Assembly (NCBI GenBank): GCA_035273665.1
Contig: DATEOW010000092.1
Span: 1-6,628 of the forward strand
Direction of reading: 5' to 3'
DNA: 6,628 bases
Source: DATEEW01 sp035273665
Lineage (GTDB): Bacteria; Pseudomonadota; Gammaproteobacteria; Burkholderiales; SG8-39
Below are positions 1 through 5,782 of the stretch, piece after piece. The notes beneath the pieces were generated by a model. It was not told the DNA's origin. It was given only the letters and a program-made list of their open reading frames with translations, and did no database searches. The position numbers and the translations under genes were made by a program. Position 1 is the stretch's first letter. Each line of letters starts with the position of its first letter.

Positions 1-956
1 TTCTCGGGATCCTCCGGCATGACCCGCAGGTCCGCGTTCTGGCCCCAATACGCATAAGGCCAGCCATAGAAACCGCCTTCACGCACGGAGGTCAGGTAAT
101 CGGGCACGAGGTCCGGTCCGATTTCATCGCGTTCGTTCACCACCGCCCACAACACGCCGGTACGCGGTTGTATCGCGAGAGCGGTCGGATTCCGCAGCCC
201 GGTTGCATAGGGCTTGTGCATACCCGTCACGGCATCGATTTGCCACACCATGGCGCGATCGACCTCGGCGGTCAACCCGCGCTCGGTGATGTTGCTGTTG
301 GAACCGATGCCCACATAAAGCATACGGCCGTCGGCGCTTGCGGCCAGCGCCTTGGTCCAGTGATGGTTAATGTCCGAGGGCAAATCGGTGACTTTCACCG
401 GCGGTGCGCCCGCCTGCGTATCGCCGACGCGATAGTTGAAGCGAACAAGCGCATCCTGGTTGGCGACGTAGAGCGCGCCTTTAACCAGCGCAAGACCATA
501 GGGCGCGTTGAGCTTGTCGGCGAAGACGGTGCGCAATTCATAGTTGCCGTCGCCGTCCGCATCGCGCAAGAGCGTCAGGCGGTTGCCGCCTTTGACCTGC
601 GTCGTACCTTTCGCCTTGATGATGCCGGCGATGAAATCTTTGGGCTTCAACTTCGGCGCACTGCCGCCGCGGCCTTCGGCCACAAGAATATCGCCGTTGG
701 GTAGTACAAGTGTTTGTCGTGGGATCCCTAGATCGGTAGCGATGGCACTGATCGTGTAACCCTGAGGTACCGTCGGCCGCAGGTCGCCCCAAATCGCCGG
801 TTCCGCAATCACCATACTGGGGAGTAGCCCGCGTTCCGGCGCGGGCAGTTGTGGATCGGGGCCGTATTGCTTCAGGTCCTGACCCTTCTCACCGCAAGCG
901 CTCAGAAGCGTGGCAAGCGCGAGGGCCGTAAATCGGAAACCGTTTGAGCGCTTCAT
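1..956 (-). CDS. Sorbosone dehydrogenase family lipoprotein (PQQ-dependent sugar dehydrogenase type), 3' end cut off
   Basis: Minus-strand reading from the ATG at 956 stays open for 318 codons and leaves the window at base 1, so the C-terminus is missing. Residues 1-21 are a lipoprotein signal (basic MKRS, hydrophobic ALALATLL, lipobox LSAC with Cys21). Gly22 at +2 predicts outer-membrane sorting, so the enzyme should face the periplasm. Family signatures are NHHWTK (198-202 region), YVGIGSNSN (215-222), GLRNPTALA (253-261), LWAVVNERDEIG (269-280) and GGFYGWPYAY (294-303). These are typical of the sorbosone/glucose dehydrogenase beta-propeller, whose known members oxidise sugars or aldehydes with PQQ. 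An acidic DADGDG loop (132-137) resembles a calcium site. The start is fixed by GGGAG at 964-968, 7 nt upstream, and by the ATGA overlap with the preceding membrane-protein gene, which implies translational coupling. The true substrate is not readable from sequence, and some relatives in this family have no proven activity. Confidence 0.92.
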   Translation of the reverse strand, partial: MKRSNGFRFTALALATLLSACGEKGQDLKQYGPDPQLPAPERGLLPSMVIAEPAIWGDLRPTVPQGYTISAIATDLGIPRQTLVLPNGDILVAEGRGGSAPKLKPKDFIAGIIKAKGTTQVKGGNRLTLLRDADGDGNYELRTVFADKLNAPYGLALVKGALYVANQDALVRFNYRVGDTQAGAPPVKVTDLPSDINHHWTKALAASADGRMLYVGIGSNSNITERGLTAEVDRAMVWQIDAVTGMHKPYATGLRNPTALAIQPRTGVLWAVVNERDEIGPDLVPDYLTSVREGGFYGWPYAYWGQNADLRVMPEDPE

Positions 957-1372
957 GGCCGGACTCCCGCGCGAAGGGTGGAGAAGCCGAGCCATGTCGC
1001 AGCGCAGGCCAGTACGGTAACGATGACCGACAGCACGAGCCCAATCGGCATAACGGCCCAAGCATCTTTGGCATGGACAAGGGCATCGATAAAGCCCAGC
1101 ACCCAGGTGAGCAACAGCACCAAAGTATAAATGCCCGCACCGGGCCGGCCCCGGACCAGACCGATCACCGCGCAAAGCAACGCGACGCCTCCAAATACCA
1201 GCGCATAGGCGAGCAACCAGGATGCGAAGTTGGCCCACTGGATGTGATACCACGACCAATAGGCCCAGTCGCATAGCAGCGCGCCCAAAAAAAGCGGGAC
1301 GGTCGAAGCCAACATGACCGCATGGAATGGGTGAATTGCCCCGAGCGGGGTTCGTTCGATGGTAGCAGCCAC
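953..1372 (-). CDS. DUF2231-type four-helix membrane protein
   Basis: 139 residues, read from a GTG start at 1372. AAAGGG lies about 8 nt upstream and no better in-frame start is visible. Four hydrophobic segments are clear: about residues 15-37, 47-73, 79-98 and 107-129. The N-terminal Ile-His-Pro (His14) in front of helix 1 is typical of the DUF2231 family (predicted membrane proteins, COG4244-like), which has no established biochemical role. Further histidines (His17, His43, His100) lie near membrane boundaries and could ligate a metal or heme, but that is inference. The stop codon overlaps the ATG of the downstream PQQ-type dehydrogenase gene by 4 bp, so the two are almost certainly one operon. 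A plausible role is membrane anchor or electron acceptor for the periplasmic lipoprotein dehydrogenase. Confidence 0.88.
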   Translation of the reverse strand: MAATIERTPLGAIHPFHAVMLASTVPLFLGALLCDWAYWSWYHIQWANFASWLLAYALVFGGVALLCAVIGLVRGRPGAGIYTLVLLLTWVLGFIDALVHAKDAWAVMPIGLVLSVIVTVLACAATWLGFSTLRAGVRP

Positions 1373-1413
1373 GGCAGGTGCCCTTTCTTATTCGTTGGGT
1401 GATACTACGCAAG

Positions 1414-1435
1414 CGAACGTCGAGCCCACGTTTCG
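1414..1435. repeat. Inverted repeat, possible operator
   Basis: The left arm CGAACGT (1414-1420) and the right arm ACGTTTCG (1428-1435) are complementary apart from one extra T in the right arm, around a 7-nt centre. The position midway between two divergent start codons suits a shared operator, but no known regulator box was recognised. Confidence 0.35.
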
Positions 1436-1469
1436 TCTTTCCGAATGATGCTAGGCGATAGATGCCTGG

Positions 1470-1487
1470 CTCGCCACCTTTAGCGAG
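1470..1487 (+). promoter_or_regulatory. Hairpin overlapping the pirin ribosome-binding site
   Basis: CTCGC (1470-1474) can pair with GCGAG (1483-1487) across an 8-nt loop, ending 5 nt before the pirin ATG. The only Shine-Dalgarno-like sequence, GAGG at 1485-1488, sits in the 3' arm. An alternative pairing ACCT (1476-1479) with AGGT (1486-1489) would also cover it. Either fold could reduce translation, but the stems are short. Confidence 0.3.
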
Positions 1488-1492
1488 GTTTT

Positions 1493-2386
1493 ATGATCGA
1501 ACTCATCATCCCGCAGCGGCGTCGCGATCTGGGTGGTTTCGAAGTCGGGCGGGTGTTGCCTTACTCAAAGCGGCGCATGGTCGGCCCCTTTATTTTTTTC
1601 GACCACATGGGGCCGGTGGATTTTCCGCCCGGCATACCGACCTCCACGGATGTGCGACCGCATCCGCATATCGGCTTATCGACCATTACCTATCTGCTCG
1701 ACGGCGAGATCATGCATCGCGACAGCGTCGGGTCGGAACAGCCCATTCGTCCGGGAGAAGTGAACTGGATGACCGCCGGGCGCGGCATCACGCATTCCGA
1801 ACGCTTCGAGCGCGCGCGCCGTGAAGGCGGCCATATGAACGGTATCCAGGCGTGGATCGCATTGCCCAACGAACATGAAGAAACGGAACCGTCATTCGCC
1901 CATTACGATGGCGCGCAATTGCCCATCATCGAAGAAGACGGTTCACAGACGCGCATCATCGCGGGCGAAGCCTATGGAGCGAAAGCCGCTGTGGCGGTTT
2001 ATTCTCCTCTGTTCTATGTGCATTGCCGTCTGCAATCTGGGGCGGGCCTATCGGTGCCGAAAGAATATTCAGAGCGCGCGGTCTACGTTGTGTCCGGCGC
2101 AGTTCAAGTCGCCAATGAGCGGCTCGCAGCGGGCGAGATGGCGGTATTCGGCACGGGTGCGAGTGTGCATGTGCAGGCACTCGCGCCGACAGAACTCATG
2201 TTGCTGGGCGGCGAGCCTGTCGGCCCGCGCTTTATCGAATGGAATTTCGTTTCATCGTCGAAGGAACGTATCGAAACGGCGAAAGCCGATTGGCGCACTG
2301 GGCGTATGAAGTTGCCCGATCTCGATCACGACGAGTTCATCCCTCTACCCGAAGACAGCGCAGCACCGCCGAACCCGATGTCGTAG
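1493..2386 (+). CDS. Pirin family iron-binding protein
   Basis: Complete 297-residue cytosolic protein, the usual length for bacterial pirins (two cupin-type beta-barrels, about 1-130 and 140-270). The N-terminal barrel has the family core RPHPHIGL (55-62), TYLLDGEIMHRDS (66-78), PGEVNWMTAGRGITHSE (87-103). The candidate iron ligands His57, His59, His101 and Glu103 line up almost exactly with the four ligands of human pirin. The C-terminal GEPVGPRFIEWNFVSSS stretch (241-257) is typical of proteobacterial members. Known pirins bind Fe(II)/Fe(III); some act as quercetin 2,3-dioxygenases, others bind partners such as pyruvate dehydrogenase or respond to redox state. Which applies here cannot be told. 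The start ATG is chosen because the alignment begins there and GAGG lies 4 nt upstream. It is monocistronic, divergent from the dehydrogenase operon and convergent with the sensor kinase. Confidence 0.96.
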   Translation: MIELIIPQRRRDLGGFEVGRVLPYSKRRMVGPFIFFDHMGPVDFPPGIPTSTDVRPHPHIGLSTITYLLDGEIMHRDSVGSEQPIRPGEVNWMTAGRGITHSERFERARREGGHMNGIQAWIALPNEHEETEPSFAHYDGAQLPIIEEDGSQTRIIAGEAYGAKAAVAVYSPLFYVHCRLQSGAGLSVPKEYSERAVYVVSGAVQVANERLAAGEMAVFGTGASVHVQALAPTELMLLGGEPVGPRFIEWNFVSSSKERIETAKADWRTGRMKLPDLDHDEFIPLPEDSAAPPNPMS

Positions 2387-2443
2387 CGTCGCGATTCCAA
2401 GCATGATGCTGTGCACCGGTCTGTATGTTTCGGCGCTGATTGC

Positions 2444-2461
2444 CACGCCATCACGGGCGTG
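2444..2461. terminator. Possible hairpin between convergent genes
   Basis: CACGCC (2444-2449) and GGCGTG (2456-2461) form a GC-rich 6-bp stem with a 6-nt loop in the 87-bp gap between the pirin stop and the kinase stop. No T-run follows on either strand, so it is not a classical intrinsic terminator. It may act with Rho or stabilise 3' ends. Confidence 0.3.
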
Positions 2462-2473
2462 AAGCGGACGCCG

Positions 2474-4414
2474 TCAATGTACGGTTGCACCGTTTCCATT
2501 TCCATTGCCGTTGCCATTCCCGTTGCCGTTGTTGATGGCTTTCGCAAGCTCTTCAAGTGCGACAGGTTTGACCAGGTGCAAGTCGAAGCCCGCCTCGCGC
2601 GCACGTTTTCGATCGGCTAATTCGCCCCAACCCGTTACAGCAATAATCTTCGGGCGATGTGAGGTTTTTATTTGCTTGAGTAAGCGGGCCACCTCATAGC
2701 CATCCATGTCGGGCATGCCGATGTCCAATAGAATCACATCAGGCTCGAAGGTTTTGGCTAACTCGATTCCAGAGGGGCCGTCTGTCATCGCCTGCACCTC
2801 GTGTCCGAAGGTGCTCAAAAGAATTTGCAGGCTTTGCGCAGCGTCCTCATTGTCATCGATGATGAGAATGCGTTTTGCGGAAAAAGGTTTCTTGCGATAT
2901 TCGCGCTTGACGGTTGCTTGTTCCTGCGCTTGAGGCGCGCTCCTCGATACACGGTCCATGAGAGGCAAGCTCAGGCAAAACTCGGCGCCCTTGCCCAAGC
3001 CTTCGCTATGGCCCGCCAATGTCCCTCCGTGAAGTTCCGCAAGACGCTTGGCAAGCGAAAGGCCTACACCCAGGCCCGCTTTCATTTGATTGCCGTGGAT
3101 TTTCCCTTGCACGAACATTTCAAACATATGCGAAAGTGATTCCGCTTCGATTCCTTGCCCGTCATCCCTGATCTTGATTTGTACTTCCTTGCCCGACACG
3201 CCGGTGGATACCCAGACATTGCCGCCCTCATTTGTATAGCGCGAGGCGTTGTTCAATAGATTGACCAATATCTGCGTGAGCCGTACGGCGTCGCCGTGTA
3301 CGAAAAGAAACTCGTCCGGCGTGGAAAGATGCACCACATGTTTTTTTTCCTTGATGAAAGGCATCGCGGCTTCCACGGCCTCAGCGACAACGCCGACAAT
3401 ATCGATGCGTTCGCGGTTCACATTGAGGACGTTCTTGCTTACCCGCGAGATGTCGATCATGTCTTCAGCAATGCGCGAAAGCTGCTCGCTTTGGCGATCG
3501 ATCGTTTTGCGCAGCTTCAGTTGCGCGGGACTATCGATCGGTAGGGCCTCCATCGCTTGAATGGCTGTTCGAATCGGCGCGAGGGGGTTGCGAATCTCGT
3601 GAGCAAGCGTCGCAATGAACTGATTGACATTGCGCGCTGCAAGTTCCAGTTCGGCGAGCTGCCGCCGTTCGGAAAGGTCTTGCGTGACTTTAGCGAAACC
3701 CCGCAGATTGCCATGCGCATCATGCAGTGCCGTCAAGACCACGCGCGCCCAAAAGCGAGAGCCGTCTTTCTTGACCCGCCAGCCTTCATCCTGAGATCGA
3801 CCGAGGCGCCGAGCTTCCGCAATTTCAGCCCAGGGTTTTCCTTCGCGCACTTCTTCTTCCAAGAAGAAGTTGGAGAAATGCTTGCCGATAATTTCGTTCG
3901 GCTTGTAGCCTTTGATTCTTTGAGCGCCGACATTCCAACTCGCTACCAGGCCTTCGGGGTTGAGCATGAAAATCGCGTAGTCCTCAACGCCATCGACCAA
4001 TAGCCGAAAACGCTCTTCGCTCAGCCGCAGTTGTTCGAGTTCCTCTTTGCGCGCGGTCATGTCCCGCGTGATTTTTGAAAAACCGAGTAACTGTCCGGCG
4101 TCGTCGCGCAATGCAGTGATCGTTACATGCGCCCAGAACTGCGACCCGTCTTTACGTACCCGCCAACCCTCGTCTTGCATGCGCCCCTCGCGGGCGGCGC
4201 GCTCTAATTCCTGGCCGGGCCAATCACGCGCCTTGTCAGCCGGGGTATAGAACTCGGAAAAATGCTTCCCGATGATTTCGCTGTCCAAGTAGCCCTTGAT
4301 ATTTCGTGCTCCTGGGTTCCAGGTCATTACATGGCCGGTAGGCGAGAGCAGAAAAACGGCGTAATCGCGCGTTTGTTCGGCGGCGATGCGGAACATTTCG
4401 GAAATACTGGACAT
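2474..4414 (-). CDS. Hybrid sensor histidine kinase, PAS-PAS-HisKA-HATPase-REC
   Basis: 646 residues with no transmembrane segment, hence a cytoplasmic sensor. The order is PAS 1 (about 8-120), PAS 2 (131-250), HisKA with phospho-acceptor His272 in TLAHEIRNPLAP, then an ATPase domain (about 365-485) with N-box NLLNNASRYT (385-394), G1 DDGQGI (417-422) and G2 GLGVGLSL (447-454). The receiver (about 514-628) has acidic pair Asp520/Asp521, phospho-acceptor Asp564 in ILLDIGMPDMDG, Thr594 and Lys616. All catalytic residues are present, so it should autophosphorylate and pass phosphate to its own receiver. There is no DNA-binding output, so an unlinked phosphotransfer protein or regulator is expected. 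The two PAS domains are near copies; no LOV cysteine motif or clear heme ligand was seen, so the signal is unknown. The tail is seven Asn-Gly pairs followed by ATVH. Start: ATG at 4414, Shine-Dalgarno weak (GAG at 4421-4423). It is divergent from a stress flavoprotein gene. Confidence 0.96.
   Translation of the reverse strand: MSSISEMFRIAAEQTRDYAVFLLSPTGHVMTWNPGARNIKGYLDSEIIGKHFSEFYTPADKARDWPGQELERAAREGRMQDEGWRVRKDGSQFWAHVTITALRDDAGQLLGFSKITRDMTARKEELEQLRLSEERFRLLVDGVEDYAIFMLNPEGLVASWNVGAQRIKGYKPNEIIGKHFSNFFLEEEVREGKPWAEIAEARRLGRSQDEGWRVKKDGSRFWARVVLTALHDAHGNLRGFAKVTQDLSERRQLAELELAARNVNQFIATLAHEIRNPLAPIRTAIQAMEALPIDSPAQLKLRKTIDRQSEQLSRIAEDMIDISRVSKNVLNVNRERIDIVGVVAEAVEAAMPFIKEKKHVVHLSTPDEFLFVHGDAVRLTQILVNLLNNASRYTNEGGNVWVSTGVSGKEVQIKIRDDGQGIEAESLSHMFEMFVQGKIHGNQMKAGLGVGLSLAKRLAELHGGTLAGHSEGLGKGAEFCLSLPLMDRVSRSAPQAQEQATVKREYRKKPFSAKRILIIDDNEDAAQSLQILLSTFGHEVQAMTDGPSGIELAKTFEPDVILLDIGMPDMDGYEVARLLKQIKTSHRPKIIAVTGWGELADRKRAREAGFDLHLVKPVALEELAKAINNGNGNGNGNGNGNGATVH
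2489..2530 (-). repeat. Degenerate 6-bp tandem repeat encoding (Asn-Gly)7
   Basis: Seven tandem AAY-GGN hexamers lie at the 3' end of the hybrid kinase gene and give a flexible Asn-Gly tail after the last receiver helix, with one extra Asn codon at 2531-2533. Codons vary (AAC/AAT, GGC/GGG/GGA/GGT), so it is an older or selected repeat and not a perfect microsatellite. It could still change copy number by slippage in steps of two residues without shifting the frame. Confidence 0.9.
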
Positions 4415-4425
4415 TAATCACTCAT
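4414..4425 (-). other. Three-codon upstream ORF touching the kinase start
   Basis: ATG AGT GAT TAA occupies 4425-4414, and its stop shares one base with the kinase ATG (TAATG). A purine-rich AAGAAAA precedes it, while the kinase ATG has only a weak GAG. Reinitiation from this mini-ORF is possible. Chance occurrence is just as plausible at this length. Confidence 0.25.
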
Positions 4426-4467
4426 TTTTCTTATGAATCGTTTGATGGACGCGGGCCGAATGGATAA

Positions 4468-4486
4468 CGGGCAAAAAATGCGCCCG
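4468..4486. repeat. Short inverted repeat with A-rich loop
   Basis: CGGGC (4468-4472) and GCCCG (4482-4486) are perfectly complementary around a 9-nt loop that includes six A residues. On the minus strand the six T residues lie in the loop and not after the stem, so this is not an intrinsic terminator. Confidence 0.35.
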
Positions 4487-4488
4487 AC

Positions 4489-4508
4489 CCCTAGCACGAC
4501 CTCTAGGG
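4489..4508. repeat. CCCTAG-N8-CTAGGG inverted repeat, possible operator
   Basis: Perfect 6-bp arms (4489-4494 and 4503-4508) are separated by 8 bp, ending 46 bp before the flavoprotein ATG. The 14-bp centre-to-centre distance does not match one helical turn exactly, but the symmetry fits a dimeric regulator. CTAG is a rare tetranucleotide in many proteobacterial genomes, so two copies in 20 bp stand out. No known regulator was matched. Confidence 0.4.
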
Positions 4509-4554
4509 CACAGCGCCTGCTTAAGAAGTAGACACCTTTTGCGGAGCGCGCGCA

Positions 4555-5067
4555 ATGAATCCCGAAACCAAAGACCTTGAGCAACTCTACCGACTAATCG
4601 AGAAAATCGAGATCGCCATGCTCGTCACTCGGCGTGAAGACGGCAGTTTGGTATCTCGCCCCATGGCGACGCAGAAGCAGGATTCTATCGCTGATCTGTG
4701 GTTCGTCACCGATGTCGAGTCGCACAAGCTGGATGAGCTGGACCTAGACCCGAACGTCAACTTGGCTTATTGGGATTCCGATTCCTGGGAATGGGTCTCG
4801 GTAAGCGGGACGGCCCGTATCTCAACAGACCGCGCCGCCATTCGCCGGCTGTACCAGACCGATTGGAAAGCTTGGTTCGGCAAGATCGACGAAGTGCGCG
4901 ACGGCGGGCCGGAGGACCCACGGCTCGCGCTCATTCTTGTCGATGCACATAGCGCAATGTATATGCGCCGTGAAAAATCAAAACCAGTGGTCTTGTTTGA
5001 AATCGCCAAGAGCATGCTCACCGGCGAGGCGCCCGATGTTGGTCGCACAAAATCGCTGCGTATGTAG
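4555..5067 (+). CDS. General stress protein, pyridoxamine 5'-phosphate oxidase-like flavoprotein
   Basis: 170 residues, the normal size for the single-domain split-barrel Pyrid_ox_like / general stress protein 26 family (COG3871-like). Family features are IEIAMLVTRREDGSLVSRPMA (18-38), where Ser34-Arg35-Pro36-Met37 lies in the flavin-phosphate region, DLWFVTD (47-53), SHKLDEL (56-62), NVNLAYWD (67-74) and WVSVSGTARI (80-89), with a Trp-rich segment near Trp104 and Trp107. Relatives are homodimers that bind FMN or FAD and are linked to stress responses. They are not vitamin B6 biosynthesis enzymes, and the reaction is usually unknown. The start has GGAG at 4543-4546, 8 nt from the ATG. Divergent from the hybrid kinase, it is a natural candidate target of that sensor, although this is inferred from position only. 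Its stop lies 21 bp from the convergent lrgB stop. Confidence 0.92.
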   Translation: MNPETKDLEQLYRLIEKIEIAMLVTRREDGSLVSRPMATQKQDSIADLWFVTDVESHKLDELDLDPNVNLAYWDSDSWEWVSVSGTARISTDRAAIRRLYQTDWKAWFGKIDEVRDGGPEDPRLALILVDAHSAMYMRREKSKPVVLFEIAKSMLTGEAPDVGRTKSLRM

Positions 5068-5072
5068 CACGC

Positions 5073-5088
5073 GCAACAATGGCGTTGC
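5073..5088. terminator. Possible small hairpin between convergent stop codons
   Basis: GCAAC (5073-5077) and GTTGC (5084-5088) form a 5-bp stem with a 6-nt loop, filling most of the 21-bp gap between the flavoprotein stop and the lrgB stop. It has no T-run and is short, so its terminator activity is uncertain. If active it would serve both directions. Confidence 0.3.
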
Positions 5089-5781
5089 TTAAACGAGCAG
5101 TGGCTCAAGCAGCTGCGGATAAAGAAGCGCCGTAAGAATGCCATTCAACGCCATGCCAAGCCCCGCGAAAGCGCCGGCCTCCTGACTTAGCAAAAACGCG
5201 CGCGCGGTCCCGATGCCATGTGCGCTCAGACCCAGCGCGAAGCCTTTTTCGCCATCGTCGTGTACACCTAGGAATCGCAAGACAGCAAGGCCGCATAGCG
5301 CGCCGCAAATTCCTGTTCCGATCGCAATCACCGCTGCGAGTGCGGCGTTGCCGCCGGCGCCCTCCACGAGACCGATCGCGATGGGTACGGTTGCAGACTT
5401 GGCGCCCAATGCTAAGACGCTATCCGGCGTCACGCGCAGGTGCCAGCCGATATAGGCACCGCATGCGATACCAGCCGTTGACCCCACGCCTAAAGCGAAG
5501 AGCAGCGGCCAACGCATTGTTTTTAGTTTTTTACCTTGGCTGTAGAGCGGAATAGCAAGGGCGACGATGACGGGGCCCAAGCACTCGTGCAGCCATCGCG
5601 CGCCGGTTGCGTAATACTCATCGTAAGAGATTCCGAGCGCCCAGAGCAATGCGATGACGGTTGCGATGGAGATCAAGGCCGGATTCAGCAGCGCACATCG
5701 TCCGAAGAACCGATTCAATGCATAAGCGCAGCTATAGACGACGAGTGTCGTCAGCAATCCGAACAGAGGGACGTGCTGCAC
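5089..5781 (-). CDS. lrgB: LrgB family membrane protein (LrgAB/CidAB partner)
   Basis: 230 residues from a GTG at 5781, a typical LrgB length. The frame is open further upstream to about 5916, but that part overlaps lrgA in another frame and does not resemble LrgB, whereas VPLFGLLTTL right after the GTG matches the family N-terminus. Multiple membrane helices and the conserved blocks are present: NPALIS (33-38), SYDEYY (52-57), LGPVIVALAIPLY (68-80), GAKSATVPIAIGL (126-138) and GLSAHGIGTARA (184-195). LrgB acts in the inner membrane with LrgA. Family knowledge ranges from antiholin/holin control of cell lysis in staphylococci to transport of pyruvate in some Firmicutes and of glycolate/glycerate in chloroplasts (PLGG1). 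The lrgA stop (5785-5783) is 1 nt before this start, so the two genes should be translationally coupled. No nearby LytSR- or LysR-type regulator is visible. Confidence 0.94.
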   Translation of the reverse strand: MQHVPLFGLLTTLVVYSCAYALNRFFGRCALLNPALISIATVIALLWALGISYDEYYATGARWLHECLGPVIVALAIPLYSQGKKLKTMRWPLLFALGVGSTAGIACGAYIGWHLRVTPDSVLALGAKSATVPIAIGLVEGAGGNAALAAVIAIGTGICGALCGLAVLRFLGVHDDGEKGFALGLSAHGIGTARAFLLSQEAGAFAGLGMALNGILTALLYPQLLEPLLV

Positions 5782-5782
5782 C

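Larger units (their letters stand above)
1373..1492. promoter_or_regulatory. Divergent intergenic region, DUF2231 operon / pirin
   Basis: The 120 bp between the GTG start of the membrane-protein gene (minus) and the ATG of pirin (plus) must hold both promoters. I could not pick a convincing -10/-35 pair for either direction. Two inverted repeats are visible and listed separately, one in the middle of the gap (1414-1435) and one over the pirin ribosome-binding site (1470-1487). Confidence 0.6.
4415..4554. promoter_or_regulatory. Divergent promoter region, hybrid kinase / stress flavoprotein
   Basis: The 140 bp between the two start codons must contain both promoters. No strong sigma-70 pair was identified; TTGATG (4442-4447) and GATAAC (4463-4468) are the nearest, but their spacing of about 15 bp is poor. 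The region holds two inverted repeats (4468-4486 and 4489-4508) that lie nearly end to end and could bind a regulator. Confidence 0.6.

Noticed and set aside
168..704. 178-residue plus-strand open frame antisense to the dehydrogenase
   Set aside because: The minus strand carries a full-length frame with a lipoprotein signal and conserved dehydrogenase motifs. The antisense frame shows no family features and is explained by GC-rich codon bias.
2489..2533. Tandem repeat considered as a CRISPR or intergenic satellite
   Set aside because: The units are 6 bp, have no spacers, and lie wholly inside the kinase frame encoding Asn-Gly pairs.
3557..4003. 148-residue plus-strand open frame inside the kinase gene
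   Set aside because: It is antisense to the second PAS and HisKA regions, which have clear conserved motifs. It has no ribosome-binding site and no recognisable domain.
4442..4468. TTGATG / GATAAC as a sigma-70 promoter for the flavoprotein gene
   Set aside because: Spacing is about 15 bp and the -10 match is poor, so I did not list it as a promoter.
4468..4486. Stem with six T residues as an intrinsic terminator on the minus strand
   Set aside because: The T-run is in the loop and not after the stem, and the location upstream of the kinase start makes a terminator role unlikely.
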